In this document: positions 14,704 through 26,153 of the stretch, one piece after another
Layout: every line of letters starts with the position of its first letter
Numbering within the stretch: position 1 is the first letter of the stretch
From: Viola odorata
Lineage: Eukaryota; Streptophyta; Magnoliopsida; Malpighiales; Violaceae
DNA: 64,000 bases
NCBI GenBank assembly: GCA_963691705.1
Contig: OY829542.1
Coordinates: forward strand, 44,389,105-44,453,104
Direction: 5' to 3'
The notes under the pieces: generated by a model
Databases searched by the model: none
The model's input: the letters and a program-made list of their open reading frames with translations, nothing else
Told to the model about the DNA's origin: nothing
Position numbers and translations under genes: made by a program

Positions 14704-15576
14704 TTCCTTTCTCCAAATAAAAAACAGAGCAAAATCCAACCCCAAAAAACCCTTTGAAAAGGAGAAAAACCTCCAGATCAAACAAAAGTTAAAAACCCAT
14801 GACTAAAATAGACAAGACTGACTGACCTAAGAAACTTTATGGGGAGGTGGCAGTTCACAGTTAGAAGTTAAGTTGATCATTAACACCATGGGGGGTGGTG
14901 ATGGGTGGTCCCTATCACTGGCTCACCACTTGCCATCAAAATTTCACTGTGCGTTACTGAAGGAAGCTGAAATTTTTGGTCTTTGGGGCTGCGACTGCGT
15001 TATCTTTTCGAACGAAACGCTGTCAATCTTTTATAAATGTCAGTTATTGACCCAACACCACTATCCACTACTGTATTCAACTGGATTCTTGTCGGAATCC
15101 CAACCAATGAAATCAAGGAAAGATGAAAGCTTTCGTGTTTCTAAAGACCCAGGAGAAGAGAAGGAAAAGGTCTGAAATGGACAAAAATGGTGAGTAATGG
15201 TAATGGTTGATGGATATAGGGAATGAGAGAGAGGAGAGGAGATGGATATAAAAGCGATGAAGATGAAGTGGTTGGTGAAGAAGTAAATAAAAGTGGATGA
15301 GAGGACTGCAACTGATTTATTCCGCGTTTTCTTGTTATGAACTTACGGACAAAATTATTAGACGACCTCCGAAAAAGAACTTAAATACTCCCTCTCTTTT
15401 TGAAAAAACGTTTTAAAAACTTTTTTCCAATTATTAATGGGCCGTAAATGGGCTGTAGAACAACAATCATCGGCCCATCCTATTACCGCCAGACGCCAGT
15501 CCGCCGCAGTTCCATTTTGTTGACGTGGACTTCAAAAGCCCGAAACAACCACGCTACTGTAAATTGTAATTTTGTA
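14704..15576. promoter_or_regulatory. Divergent promoter region between TLC and Rossmann genes
   Basis: The two genes are transcribed away from each other from this 870-bp stretch. A TATA-like GGATATAAAAGCG lies near 15242. A fragment similar to a Stowaway end (ATACTCCCTCTCTTTTT) lies near 15387, without a matching partner. The 100-codon plus-strand frame at 14873 has no recognisable domain and I do not call it a gene. Confidence 0.4.
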
Positions 15577-18099
15577 ATGGCTATCTGCCCCTTCCAACTC
15601 CATTGCCAAACCCCCGCGCCAGTTCCTCTTCCAAATCCAATCCATCGTTTCCCCAAAAATTTAGCTCCCCTTCTATCCCAAACGTCATCGTTTTCTCCCT
15701 GCTCTGCTGCAACCACCGAAACCAGATTTGAATGGGAATCTCGGAATCGGATGTTCATTCTCGGCATGGGATTTGTCGGCCAGTTCTTCGCAAAAAACCT
15801 CAAAAACGAAGACTGGTAACTCATTTTCCTATTTCTCCATTACTTCTCACTGCTATTGTTTCCATGAACTTCTCCATTAATGAAGATTACTCATCAAATG
15901 GCTCTCTCATTCGTTTTCTACCATTAGGATTGTGAATGGAACTTGCACGAGTAGTACAAAGTTGAAGGAGCTAGAAGAAAGAGGATTTGATGTCTGTCGA
16001 TTTTATGCAAATGAGCCAGAGTTCGTTCCTTATACTATAACAATTAGCGTTGTACATCAAATCAAAACTCATTCTTCAGAAATTATTATAAATGAAATAG
16101 TCTCTAGAGTTTCTATTAGAATGTCTTCTATGAGTAGACTAGATTCAAGTCCAGCTTGGACTCTAGTATGCAATGTATTTGTATCAACTGGGGCATCACC
16201 TTTGCTTAGTGTTGTCCCTTTGATATATTCTCTGGAAGTGTGATTTTGATCCCTCTTTTTGTTTATATATGGAATTTTGTTCACTTTTCAGAAAACAATT
16301 AACTTTGAACATGAACATGCCATATTAATTATTGTTAAATTTGAATAGTTTGTTGGTTATACAGATTGGACGTTGTAACTACAATGAAATCTTACACTCA
16401 CCTCCTTCTCTATCCCTTCTGTTGAGGGTGTTGGTGATCCGGTAAACTTTGAATTAATTGTTGCATTCAAAGGATGCTTTTTGTGATATAATATAGGAGT
16501 ATTTGCATATTGGTTTCTTATAATTATTGTATTTGTAGATGCTTCAGCATAGAGAGCTCCTGAGGAGTATGCTTATGGGTGGAGATCTTCAATGGCTTGG
16601 CTATCTATCATCTACTAGTAATTTATTTGAACTTCTCTTTGAGAAAGTGTGGACCATGTTTCTTTTAGAATTTAAGATCAGCGTTAATCTCATACGTGTG
16701 GTGCTAAACTGATACTTTTATCTGATTTACTCTTGTTATGTCAGTTACATCTACGTTCCAATTTTGAAATTATTCGGTTGACTGTTGTGTGTGTTAAGTT
16801 TCTTCTTTCCCCCTTGAGCATGAAGTAAAAAGAATATGATTTATAATAACGAGTTGTGTGGTCTTGCTTAATCTTACTTTTGGGATTAATTAGCTTGACT
16901 ATGTGGTACTGCTTGCTGTTGTCAGGTGTCTATGGTCATTCTGGTGGTGCTTGGGTGGATGAAGAGTAAGCCTATGACACATTGTGAATAGCTGTATTAG
17001 GTGGTCACATCTTAATATCACTGATTGCATGTGTGCCTTATCATGTTGCAGTTACCCAGCAAGCCCTACAAGTGAGACGGGGAAATTGAGGTTAGTTGCT
17101 GAGGAAGGATGGTTAAATCTGGGGCGTGATCTAGGGCTGTCAACTCAAGTATTTCGACTTGGAAGTATCTATGGCCCTCGTAGAAGGTTGTGATTAGTCT
17201 CTCTGTCTGATTATATCTGTTGCCCTTATGATTTGCTCCGTGTTCGATATTAAAGTATATTGCCTGATTATTTTTTAGTTTGTGCCGTTTGTTTATTAAG
17301 GTATGTGCAAATTAGTTGAGACATGGTTGCATCATGTGTTTGCACGATCACTTGGCTTTGGAACATCATTATATTAGCAGTGTTCTTGTGTTCCTTTTTT
17401 GCTAGCTGGTCATTTAGTTGTTTCTTTGTTGGCCCTGTATGTTATCGACCTAATTTCGATATCAATTTTGGCAGTGCGGTTGACACAATAATCAAGCAGG
17501 AATTTAGATTATCCAGACAATACACATCCAGAGTTCATGTTCAAGACATTTGTCAAACACTCCATGCTAGCATTAACCTACCATCCTCCAGGTAGGCCCT
17601 TTTCGCACCACATATTTAGTCTTTGTTAAGTTATTTGGCTCATTATTTGAAGTAATGTCACCTGAAAACTCCTACTTGGGAACCAACCATCTCGAAACTT
17701 CGATACCAGATATCCTTTCCCTTATGGAGTATGAATTAGTACGAAGGACAGTATTTTACCGTTGTCTCTCTCTTTTCCAATGTGAATCATAAGGTTTTAG
17801 TTTGTTTTTCTATGAATGCCCTTGAGTGCTCTTAAATTCCATATTCCAGGAGGATTTACAATATTGTGGATGATGATCCAGCGCCTCGTGAAGAGGTTTT
17901 TGCATATGCAAAGGAGTTAGTTGAGCAGAAGTGGCCAGGCCTGGTTAAGCAAGGTACATCTCGTGAGGGATCTGTCATATCCTCCAAGAAAGTCAGTTCA
18001 AGAGATGAGAAAAGGGTTTCCAATGCGCGAATCAAGAGTGAACTAGGAGTGAAACTTGTTCATCCAAGTTATAGGTCAGGATTGCTAAGCATTATATAG
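15577..18099 (+). pseudogene. Rossmann-fold NAD(P)-binding (epimerase-like) protein, frameshifted
   Basis: Eight exons: 15577-15815, 15928-16020, 16365-16441, 16539-16617, 16926-16965, 17052-17186, 17475-17591, 17850-18099. A probable transit peptide precedes the dinucleotide-binding glycine motif (MFILGMGFVGQFFAKNL). Later come YLSSTSVYG, GKLRLVAEEGW, VFRLGSIYGP and YNIVDDDPAPREEVFAYA. The family is the extended SDR-like group of At1g19690. Exon 3 is read in one frame to KSYTHLL and continues the family sequence (SIPSVEGVGDP) in another, near 16404-16411. Without a shift a TGA follows at once. The coding sum is 1,030 nt, two short of 344 codons, so a 2-nt loss is the simplest reading. A short in-frame loss after IIKQE is also likely. 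It may be a recent pseudogene, a null allele or a sequence error. Confidence 0.75.
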
Positions 18100-18223
18100 A
18101 TCAAATGGAAAGCCCGTTCAGATATAGCTCCAGTTGGCAACCAATACTATAAGCAAAAAAAATCTTTTTTTTTTATGACGGATATATTCCTCTTTTCTCC
18201 AGTTTATCAAAAAAACACTTGCT

Positions 18224-18295
18224 CTCCGTTGCCGGGAATCAAACTCGAATCTCTTGGGTGAAAGCCAAGTATCCTAACCGTTGGACTACAACAGA
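18224..18295 (-). tRNA. tRNA-Glu(TTC), possibly degenerate
   Basis: A 72-nt cloverleaf on the minus strand. The acceptor stem is seven pairs with one G-U, and the anticodon arm is CTTGG-CTTTCAC-CCAAG with anticodon TTC. The D arm (GTCCAACGGTTAGGAT) fits nuclear tRNA-Glu. The T arm is weak: it has an A-C mismatch and an altered loop (TTTGATT), so the B box departs from GTTCGANTC. It could be a tRNA pseudogene. Confidence 0.7.
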
Positions 18296-18494
18296 TTTGA
18301 TGAGGTAGTTGGACCTCATACTATAAGTATGCGACCTCGAATATAAATAAATATTAATTCGAAGGTGACTGAAAAGGTTGAAGCCACATGTACTGTCCAA
18401 GAGAGTGTGTTGGTCCTTTAATAATTTCAAACTCCCAGCGTTACTGACTTAGAAGTATGATACATATGTTATTTACGTGAAAAGAATATATCAA

Positions 18495-18578
18495 GTCAGG
18501 ATGGCCGAGTGGTCTAAGGCGCCAGACTCAAGTTCTGGTCTTCGTGAGAGGGCGTGGGTTCAAATCCCACTTCTGACA
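18495..18578 (+). tRNA. tRNA-Leu(CAA)
   Basis: An 84-nt type II tRNA with a full acceptor stem (GTCAGGA/TTCTGAC), A box TGGCCGAGTGG, anticodon loop ACTCAAGTT (CAA), a long variable arm (TCTTCGTGAGAGGGC) and a perfect B box GGTTCAAATCC. There is no intron. A T-run follows at about 18586 as a Pol III terminator. Confidence 0.95.
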
Positions 18579-19323
18579 AAATGAATTTTTACTGAAAAAA
18601 AACTGTTTCAAGTAATAAAATTAATTTTAGTCATTTTTAGCATGGGTATCCATCATATATCCCCGTCCGAAACGAATTCGACCATAACACGAGCATAAAA
18701 ATAAAGTTTTGCTATGGCATTGATGGGAACAATTGATTTCAAGTACCATCCATCCTTGCGTATAATTCTTGGGCCTTCTGTGTCTGTAATGGTTTTGTGA
18801 CTTCAACAATTGTTCTTAAATGTGTTTACAAGCTTTATTCGCTACTCTAATTTAAACATGGGGTTTGGAGTTTGGACAAACAGTGTCAGTCGACAGGCCA
18901 AATTCGCCGTTACCATCTTATCATTAATAAAACGAAGCAAGTGTAATGATACATTGTCAAAATTCCTGAAGTCCAGGCCAAAGGACAACAAAAACGTGGA
19001 CTTCTGGTTATATCTGGTGAAGGTGGGCTACCCTACTACTGAGTACTGACTATGCCAGATGAATGGTTTAAGCGATCCATTTCCATTCTCCTGAAACCTC
19101 CAGACAACAAAAGTAAGGCTCGGTTCAGACAGGAAACATCTGCTTAAGCGACGGGTAGCATCATAGTGAGCACCTTCAACTAGGAATGATCACCAAAATC
19201 CATATTTCTTGTAGATAACAAAGGGAAGAGCACGCGATCATTAGTGTGTGTAGATTTTACATGAAAACCGCATAACCATAGAATAGCACCTAGTTAGAGA
19301 ACTCACCTCAAGCGAGAAGGAAG
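18579..19323. other. Intergenic DNA between tRNA-Leu and RING gene
   Basis: No gene is supported. The right part is the RING gene's 3' UTR, since that gene ends at 19324 on the minus strand. Confidence 0.4.
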
Positions 19324-21634
19324 TCAGTCCTTACGATATTTTGCCCAAAACCCCTTTTTCCTGGCAGAATCATTCCTTGACAAGGATTTACCCCATTTGG
19401 ACCCAAATGTAAAATGCCGTCTCAGAAAAGGCTTCGTGGAGGAGCTAGCGGCACTGGAACTTGGATCCATCTTTAAAGCTTCCTCCTGAATGACATTTTT
19501 GTGTGGGCAAAAATCATCAGAATCACTATCAAGGTAACTATCTATAACTCGGTTTCTTGATATCTTGTGGCTTTTCAATTTTAATTTTGCTTTTGTTGTC
19601 AAAAGTTTCCTGGACATATTGGAGACTAGCTTCTCCCCTCCCATACATATTGGACAACCTGGATCATACTTGTCAACCTCCAGAGTCATGGTCTCCAAAC
19701 ATTCAGCATGGTATACATGGCCGCATACCAGGACAGAAACTACTGGGAGGTCATTGCCAGCAATAATTCTCTGGCTGCTACACATTGACTTTTCAGTCAA
19801 GAACTTTGAGCAAGCTGCACAAGTTTGCAGATCCAAGGAAGGAGAATACGAGAACCTGCTGCTACATCCGTTGATTTTGCCAAAGACAGATCCAAAGTGC
19901 TCACTGTCAAAAGACCACCTGCCCTTTTGTGAAGAGGCAACAAGCTCTGAAAAAGTTCTCATGGACCAACCATCAGAAGACCCACCATGAGATCCCATTG
20001 CTAGGTCATGGCTACCAGTTGAGAGAACAAAAGATGACCTCCTTTCAGACAATGAATAACCATTTGGGGACTTCAATCCCAGGATTCGGCTGTCAGAAAT
20101 CTGTCTTAATAACCGGTGCCCAGGAGAACGGCGAGCCCGTCTTGATGGGGTTGAGTTAGGAGGAAGAGAATGAGCACCGCTTGGTAAGGGATCATCAACG
20201 GGCGTAAAAAATGATGAATCTGGGGAATATGAAAGCTTAGTTGCAGACAAGTCTGCAACCTCACATATCTCTGCTAGGTTCTTTACCTAAAAGATCAAAA
20301 AAGAGCCTTAGAAATGGTCTAAACAATAGGAAGAAGATGTTACATAAAAAGAGCCTTCCCTACAAAATTAAGTTCTAGTTCAAGCTCACCTCTGTAGGGT
20401 AACCACCTTCAACGGATAGTTCTGCGTAAAAAGAAAAAGATAAAAATTACAGCACAAGTAACAAAAACAAACATGAAAAAAGCAGAGTCGAGTAAAACTT
20501 CTAGCTGTGTGCAACTAAGTAGGAATAAGCAATAACTCTAGATGGAGCGTCCTGAATATTGCAAATAGAGCAAGCAAACAGCATATCACTGCATGCCAAG
20601 TCAGATGTATTTGCCAGTCAAAAGAGTTGTGCGTATTGTGACATTGTTCAAGGTCTAAAATAATGAAGAATTTATGTATTAAGATTAAAGAGCAAACCAA
20701 AAAGAGAGGCCCAAAGCTATCACAAGAGAAGCTACAGACTTGAATCTTTTTCCCTCTGTTTGCTTAGAAATGATAATTCTAGTACATTAACAAGGCATAT
20801 GCAACTCTCACCGACAGTAGTAATAACATAGGCATTAACTAGCAACAGACACCAACTACCTTGAGCAGTAGAGGACAAGAACACCAAGGGAGCTATGCAT
20901 TTCAAGTATCTAGGGGTAAGTACACTGATTGTATGCAAACAGAAACTGGCAATACTTCATATTACAAACACAGGCCATGCATCCAACCCCATCCTACCAA
21001 ACACCTCATGCAGGAACTCAAAAGAGATGCGTGTTAAAGAACAAATGACTTGATACCCGGTTGATAATAAGGATAGAAATACAAAAACATGATACCTATC
21101 CCAAACCCACCGCAAGGAAGCCTAGCCTATCAACTGCTCCAAAATAACTAGCACTCCATAAAACATGCAAGCACGGTTCGGTGATGCTCACCATAATTAT
21201 ATAAGGCACTGGATCACAAGTATAAGGTCAATACACAAGAAAGACAAAAATGAATCCATCAATTTTGGAACTTCTTACACTAGAAACTAGAAAGGATAAA
21301 ATGTAAAAACCATACCAGAAGACAGGCCTGTATGATTCATCCCAATGCCATCGTGATCAAGAGACTTGATGGAGATGGGTGTTCCAAAACTCTCCTGCAG
21401 TGGGCTGGCAGCATCAGAGAGAACACCCCTGTCAGAACCCAATCCTCCCTTCACTCCATCACTCGCATCTTCGACTTCACCAACCAATCGCCTTCCATTA
21501 TTTTCCCACCGGAAACTCCAGGTTGGAGAACACCTAACATTCCTATGCAACAAAATCTCACCAGCACCCCTGCTGCTCCTATTATTGTGTATTACGTCCT
21601 TATCCCTTGCGGCCACACAACACGCCCCGCCCAT
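19324..21634 (-). CDS. RING-type zinc finger protein, putative E3 ubiquitin ligase
   Basis: Three coding exons (21634-21316, 20421-20390, 20286-19324) sum to 1,314 nt, or 437 residues. The middle exon is only 32 nt. The first true ATG is at 21634 and gives MGGACC, an N-myristoylation signal next to cysteines, so membrane attachment is plausible. Residues 1-270 are Ser-rich and low in complexity. From about 273 there is an atypical RING: CAACSKF, then VLVCGHVYHAECLE and CPICMG. The tail has an acidic patch (SDSDDF) and a basic Ser-rich end. The family resembles the At1g75400/At1g19680 proteins. An extra leader intron is likely (acceptor TTTAG just before the start, donor ACG|GTGAGAG near 21795). 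E3 activity is inferred from the RING alone. Confidence 0.87.
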
Positions 21635-22640
21635 GGTCACCTAAATTAACCAAAGTGGAGACTATCTAAAGACACAAATGAACAAACAAGCAAATCCAGC
21701 TATTATCAGAATTCCAAAAATTAATCAAAATCAACACTAGGGTTTATGGGTAATAATATAAAAATTAAAAATACAAAAGAAAAAGAGACTCTCACCGTTG
21801 CTGAAAGGTCGTTTAACAGAGCAATAACTGCTCCGGTCATGTGATGGGCGGTGATCGTTTCGAAGGAGAAGAGAAGGGAAGGGGAAAAAATGATGCGAAA
21901 GGATGTGTGGATGAATTATAGGGAGTTCAGAAGCTGTTGGTGGTATGGTATGGGGAATTGTGCCGCGTATTATTGTGTGCTGTCTCCTTTTCTTTTTTCT
22001 TTTTCCTCTGTAATTAATTATTATTATTATTGCTTTTTGCTTTTTGCTTTTTGCTTTTTGCTTCTTCTTCTTCCTTCTCTCTTTTTTCTTTTTTCCTTTT
22101 TTTCGTGTTTATGTGGTTAGTGCCTTAGTGGTTACTTTTATCTTTCTTTTATTATTATTATTTTTTGTGAGAAAACAATTAATTACATAAATTCTGAAAA
22201 AATGTGAGTCACTAAAATAAGGGCTTCTCCTACTTTACCACGTGGAGTGCGCGCCACGCGTTCTCTTTTGCGGCTTTTTCACATGTTATTATAATCTGGG
22301 TTAGCTAGATATTTTGATTTCAAGTATCGAATCTTGATTTAAGACCCAAACATCTTGGAGTGCCAAAAGAAGAGGCAAGGGATTGATTGGGCTTAACGGA
22401 CCAAAGCGAGGAATTTGAGGTTCCTAAGCCCATCTAAAATAAAAGGTAGTGGTAAAGCCCAACCATACTGCTCAATTACTTTAGTTTGATAAACCAGTTT
22501 AAAACACATTTCCAGCGACCTCTCTCCCCTGTTGCAAAAGGATAGGGTAAACGATGCGACCAAGAAAGGATAACTGGAAACCCTACTGAGTACTGACCTA
22601 GCAAACAACATTTCAAAATCGGAGACTTCCCTGAAATTTC
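21635..22640. promoter_or_regulatory. Head-to-head promoter region, RING gene and TIC20-I
   Basis: The region contains the RING gene 5' leader with its probable intron, then a shared upstream area for the two divergent genes. Simple repeats stand out: TTATTATTATTATT, then four copies of CTTTTTG and a CTTCTTCTTCTT run at about 22015-22075. No coding sequence is recognised. Confidence 0.45.
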
Positions 22641-22687
22641 AAATTCGAGGTGAGCATTCTCCGCAACTTAACTGCAGAACTTTCAGA

Positions 22688-22720
22688 CCCCCCCCCACCC
22701 CCCCCCCCCCCCCCCCCCCC
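22688..22720. repeat. Poly-C tract in TIC20-I leader intron
   Basis: Nine C, one A, then about 23 C in a row. It lies 40 bases inside the proposed leader intron of TIC20-I. The exact length may be unreliable because such runs are hard to sequence. Confidence 0.85.
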
Positions 22721-23030
22721 TCTCTTTTGCTGATTCTGGATTAGAAAATTAGGAATTAGCAGTTCCATTTTCATCGTTTTGAACATTAGGTTGGGTGAAT
22801 AGAGTAATTTGATTATGTTTGGGAGGAAATTTTTGCTCTTTCTTTGATTTAATTGTTTTTTTCTCGTAGTGCATGACAACTTATTGACCAGCTAGTGTGC
22901 ACCTGTAATGAAAAATTGATAGTTTTTGGGGTTGCTTCATTTATCGTCATTGGATGTATAGTATGTGAGGCTGATGAACAGTTTTTTTCTAGAGTTTCTC
23001 ATCACTCTATTCTTTAATCAGGTGCTTGCG

Positions 23031-24042
23031 ATGATTCTCAATGGATACACCATGTCTCCTGGTTGCACATCACTGAACAGTACCGGTAGACCTGCCCCCA
23101 AGAGCCTTATTTCAGCGTGCATTCCTCGTTTCCCCGTGAAGGCTGGATTACTAAATGTGAGAAGTTCGGAGGGACTCTATTTGAAGTCTAGTTCCTGGTT
23201 ATCCAGTGGCAACTGTAAGTACTCTTATCATATTTTTCCTTTTTTCATGTTACTATTATATATTTTTGGAGATGGGTCAAATGCTATGGTTTGGGTAACA
23301 TGTCATTGGGAAGATATTTTATATTATTTGAGCAGATGGTTGTACTTGTACCACAGAATTGAACCTTATATGAATGAGTTGTACAATTACCCTGCTCATT
23401 TTGATTCTTATGTGAGCAGATTCTTCTTCTCCGTCAAACCCACTTCGTAGCAGGGATCATGGTGTATTTACACACACTGTTCCCTCAATACCTAGGCACA
23501 AAAGAACCCGCTTGTGCCCTCAAGCTGCAAAGGATGTCCCTACCAGTTTTCGTTTCCCTCCGATGACCAAGAAGCCAAGATGGTGGTGGAGGAGCTTGGC
23601 GTGCCTCCCCTATTTGATGCCTCTTCATGAAACATGGATGTATGCTGAGACTGCATATCATCTGCACCCCTTCCTTGAGGATTTTGAATTCCTGACCTAC
23701 CCATTCCTTGAAGCCATTGGTAGACTGCCAAGCTGGTTTTTGATGGCATACTTCTTTGTTGCATATCTTGGAATTGTGAGGAGGAAAGAATGGCCTCACT
23801 TTTTCAGATTCCATGTGGTGATGGGCATGTTGTTGGAGATTGCTCTTCAAGTGGTAGGCACAGTAAGCCGTTGGATGCCACTCGCTGTCTACTGGGGGAA
23901 AATTGGGATGCATTTTTGGACAGCAGTTGCATTTGCTTACCTCTTTACAGTCTTGGAGTGCATAAGATGTGCTCTTGCTGGTATGTATGCTGACGTCCCT
24001 TTTGCCTGTGATGCTGCATACATTCAAATTCCTTATGATTAA
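23031..24042 (+). CDS. TIC20-I: TIC20-I, inner-envelope protein import component
   Basis: Chloroplast inner-envelope translocon subunit Tic20, part of the TIC complex that carries preproteins across the inner membrane. Exons 23031-23214 and 23420-24042 join (AAC T|AT) to give 268 residues. The first 105 or so residues are Ser/Arg-rich and fit a transit peptide. The mature part begins near KKPRWWWRSLACLPYLMPLHE. Four hydrophobic helices follow, including PSWFLMAYFFVAYLGIV, FRFHVVMGMLLEIALQVVG and GKIGMHFWTAVAFAYLFTV, and the protein ends DAAYIQIPYD. The match to plant TIC20-I is very close as I recall the family. A 5' leader intron is likely: donor CGAG|GTGAGC with exon end at 22649, acceptor TTAATCAG at 23021. 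No defects were seen. Confidence 0.94.
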
Positions 24043-25883
24043 TGAGGAAAAACAAGAACCAGTAATTAGTGCTTCTGTTTTGTGGTTTTCGTCCCTAGTT
24101 TGTACTAGAAAATGTTCAAGCAGAAGAAATGTATGTTGAGTACTCCTTGTATAATTGCTTCAATCAACTTAATCCTTTGCTGTCCACACAATTCTCATCC
24201 AGGCTGTTAATTAACCTCTTGCCCTTCATTGCTGTTGCATGGTTGTCATTCTGTGGCTTTTGAATGTAGTGCATGTCATTGTGCTTGGTGATTGTGATCA
24301 TGCTTTAGGCAGTGCTTACAGATTAGTTTATCGATCAGGAGCTTAGTGTGGAAGTAGTTCGATATCAGGATTTTAAGATTCTAATCTAGCTCTGTGCTTC
24401 TGGAGCTTAGTGTGGAAGCATTCTTCGTAGTCAAACATAGGTTTTGGTTTTACAGCTCTGGTCTCCAAGATCAGTCATCTTTTGAGTAGCAAAAAACTTC
24501 CGTGGATCTTTCGTAGTGGAAGAAGACGAACTTCAATTCGAACCGTCACCTGGTGAAAGAGAAAGTTAGGCCAATAAAAAGAACAAGAAGTGAAAGATGA
24601 GGAAAGTGAAGCTTCCAATGATATACAGAAGATGATTTCATACATGAGTAAATGTTTGTCGACGAGGGAACCCAACTTACGGTGCCCATGATTTGAGATG
24701 ATGTAATCACCACCGACTAAAATGTGGATCTATTAGCAAATGTCGTCCTTTAAACTCAATTATTTCCATTATTGCACTTATTTTATGTGTGTAGGTCGTT
24801 GTCGACGAGCATCTATCAATTAGAGAACCAGAAAAACAGGAAAGAAGTTAATTTTATGGAATTATAGCAGTGCTAGAGAAGCACAAGTTTAAGGCATGAC
24901 CAATTAGAGGAAAACACGTGCTCAAATCACTTTTAACTTTTAGTGAGTCAATCAGATAAATAAAATTGTAAAGTGGTCTAATTTACTACTAAAATGGATG
25001 TTAATTTTATATACCTTGCTTGTTTCTCTTGATTTGATCATGTAAGTCTAATGGGTTGCACTTGTACCAGAAATCAAATGTCTACTTAACTAATTAATTA
25101 ATATCATCACCACGACTTTTAGTCACAACATAAAGCCCTATAGTTGATCAGATTATTATATACTACAAGCACTAGCACTAGCACAAGCACAAGCACTAGC
25201 ACAAACTAATTACAACGAAATTGATAGGCGGCCAGCTCTTTTGAATTAGTGGTAGTTGGCCACATGCCTTCATCACCTTCCTAATTACAATATAAACCAA
25301 TCTTTTTCTCTTCTTTCTCAAAACTTTAGCTATCATGCAACCAAATGACAAACATGGAAACAAGAACATGGCACATGAATTCATCATCCTTTTAAAAAAA
25401 AAAACAGAAAATTTTGAATTCATCATCCATTATTTCCAGTTAAGATTTTTTTCTCTGTTGAAAAAACAAAAACCTAAACCACCCACTTTCTTTCAATCTC
25501 TACTCTTTTACTCTCTTTTTTCCTTTCGATCTTGGGTGGTTCACTTCCACTGATGCGTATAATTTGCTTTCTCACATGCATTCTTTCCTTCCTTTTTTTC
25601 CTTTTATCTCCTAATCTTTTCGGTATCTCTTTTATTAAAGTTTTCAGTTTAAATCTCGCCAACGTCTATAAAACTATAAAAAAAAATTCTAATAAATATA
25701 ACAAGATTCCTATAGTTGAGGATTACGATAATTTTTTTCTCTGTTAAAAAATTCGAAATCGGTCGCTGCCCTTATTTACTTACATATTTATGTCTAGACG
25801 TTGTGATTAGGCTAAAGTGGTGGCTGGCTCATGACTAAGTTGGTTACGAATACAAAACCAAGAAAAAGTTGGTTACAAATATA
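24043..25883. other. Intergenic DNA downstream of TIC20-I
   Basis: The first 150-200 bases are likely TIC20-I 3' UTR. A degenerate hexanucleotide repeat (AGCACT/AGCACA) lies at about 25167-25204. The rest is AT-rich and noncoding. A start with a donor-like GTAAGT at about 24700 on the minus strand has no supporting downstream exon. Confidence 0.4.
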
Positions 25884-26153
25884 CTCCTCCGTTTGTATTT
25901 TAATGGATATTTTGAGTCTAAAATTTTGTTCATTTTTTATAGATATTTTAGTCCAATCAAAATATTTTGGGTCTGATTTAAAAATAAAAATTATTTTATG
26001 GTGGGTCAGAATCTGAATTAAAAAAATTTTAAAAATTGTGAACCACATAAAATTTTAAAAATGGATCAAATTAACAGTATTTTTTCAGAATTTATTCCCT
26101 TCTTAAAACTTATACTCTACCTCTAAATGTTCATTAAAAAAAGAGGAAGGGAA
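25884..26153. mobile_element. Stowaway-type MITE, about 270 bp
   Basis: TA dinucleotides flank both ends (25882-25883, 26154-26155). The left end CTCCTCCGTTTGTATTTTAA pairs with the right end read on the other strand (TTCCCTTCCTCTTTTTTTAA), and the match continues into ATGGATATTT versus ATGAACATTT. The interior is AT-rich and noncoding. Length, ends and TA target all fit Stowaway. Confidence 0.7.

Noticed and set aside
14873..15175. 100-codon plus-strand frame
   Set aside because: It lies in the divergent TLC/Rossmann promoter, has no domain and no coding-like conservation that I recognise.
15387..15430. Possible Stowaway end (ATACTCCCTCTCTTTTTG)
   Set aside because: No matching inverted end or TA-bounded partner was found within 500 bp.
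21851..22120. 89-codon plus-strand frame rich in Phe/Leu/Ser
   Set aside because: It is a translation of the TTA/CTTTTTG simple-repeat promoter region.
24475..24720. Small minus-strand frame with an ATG followed by GTAAGT
   Set aside because: The frame itself starts at a TTG, and no second exon could be joined to the ATG-donor fragment.
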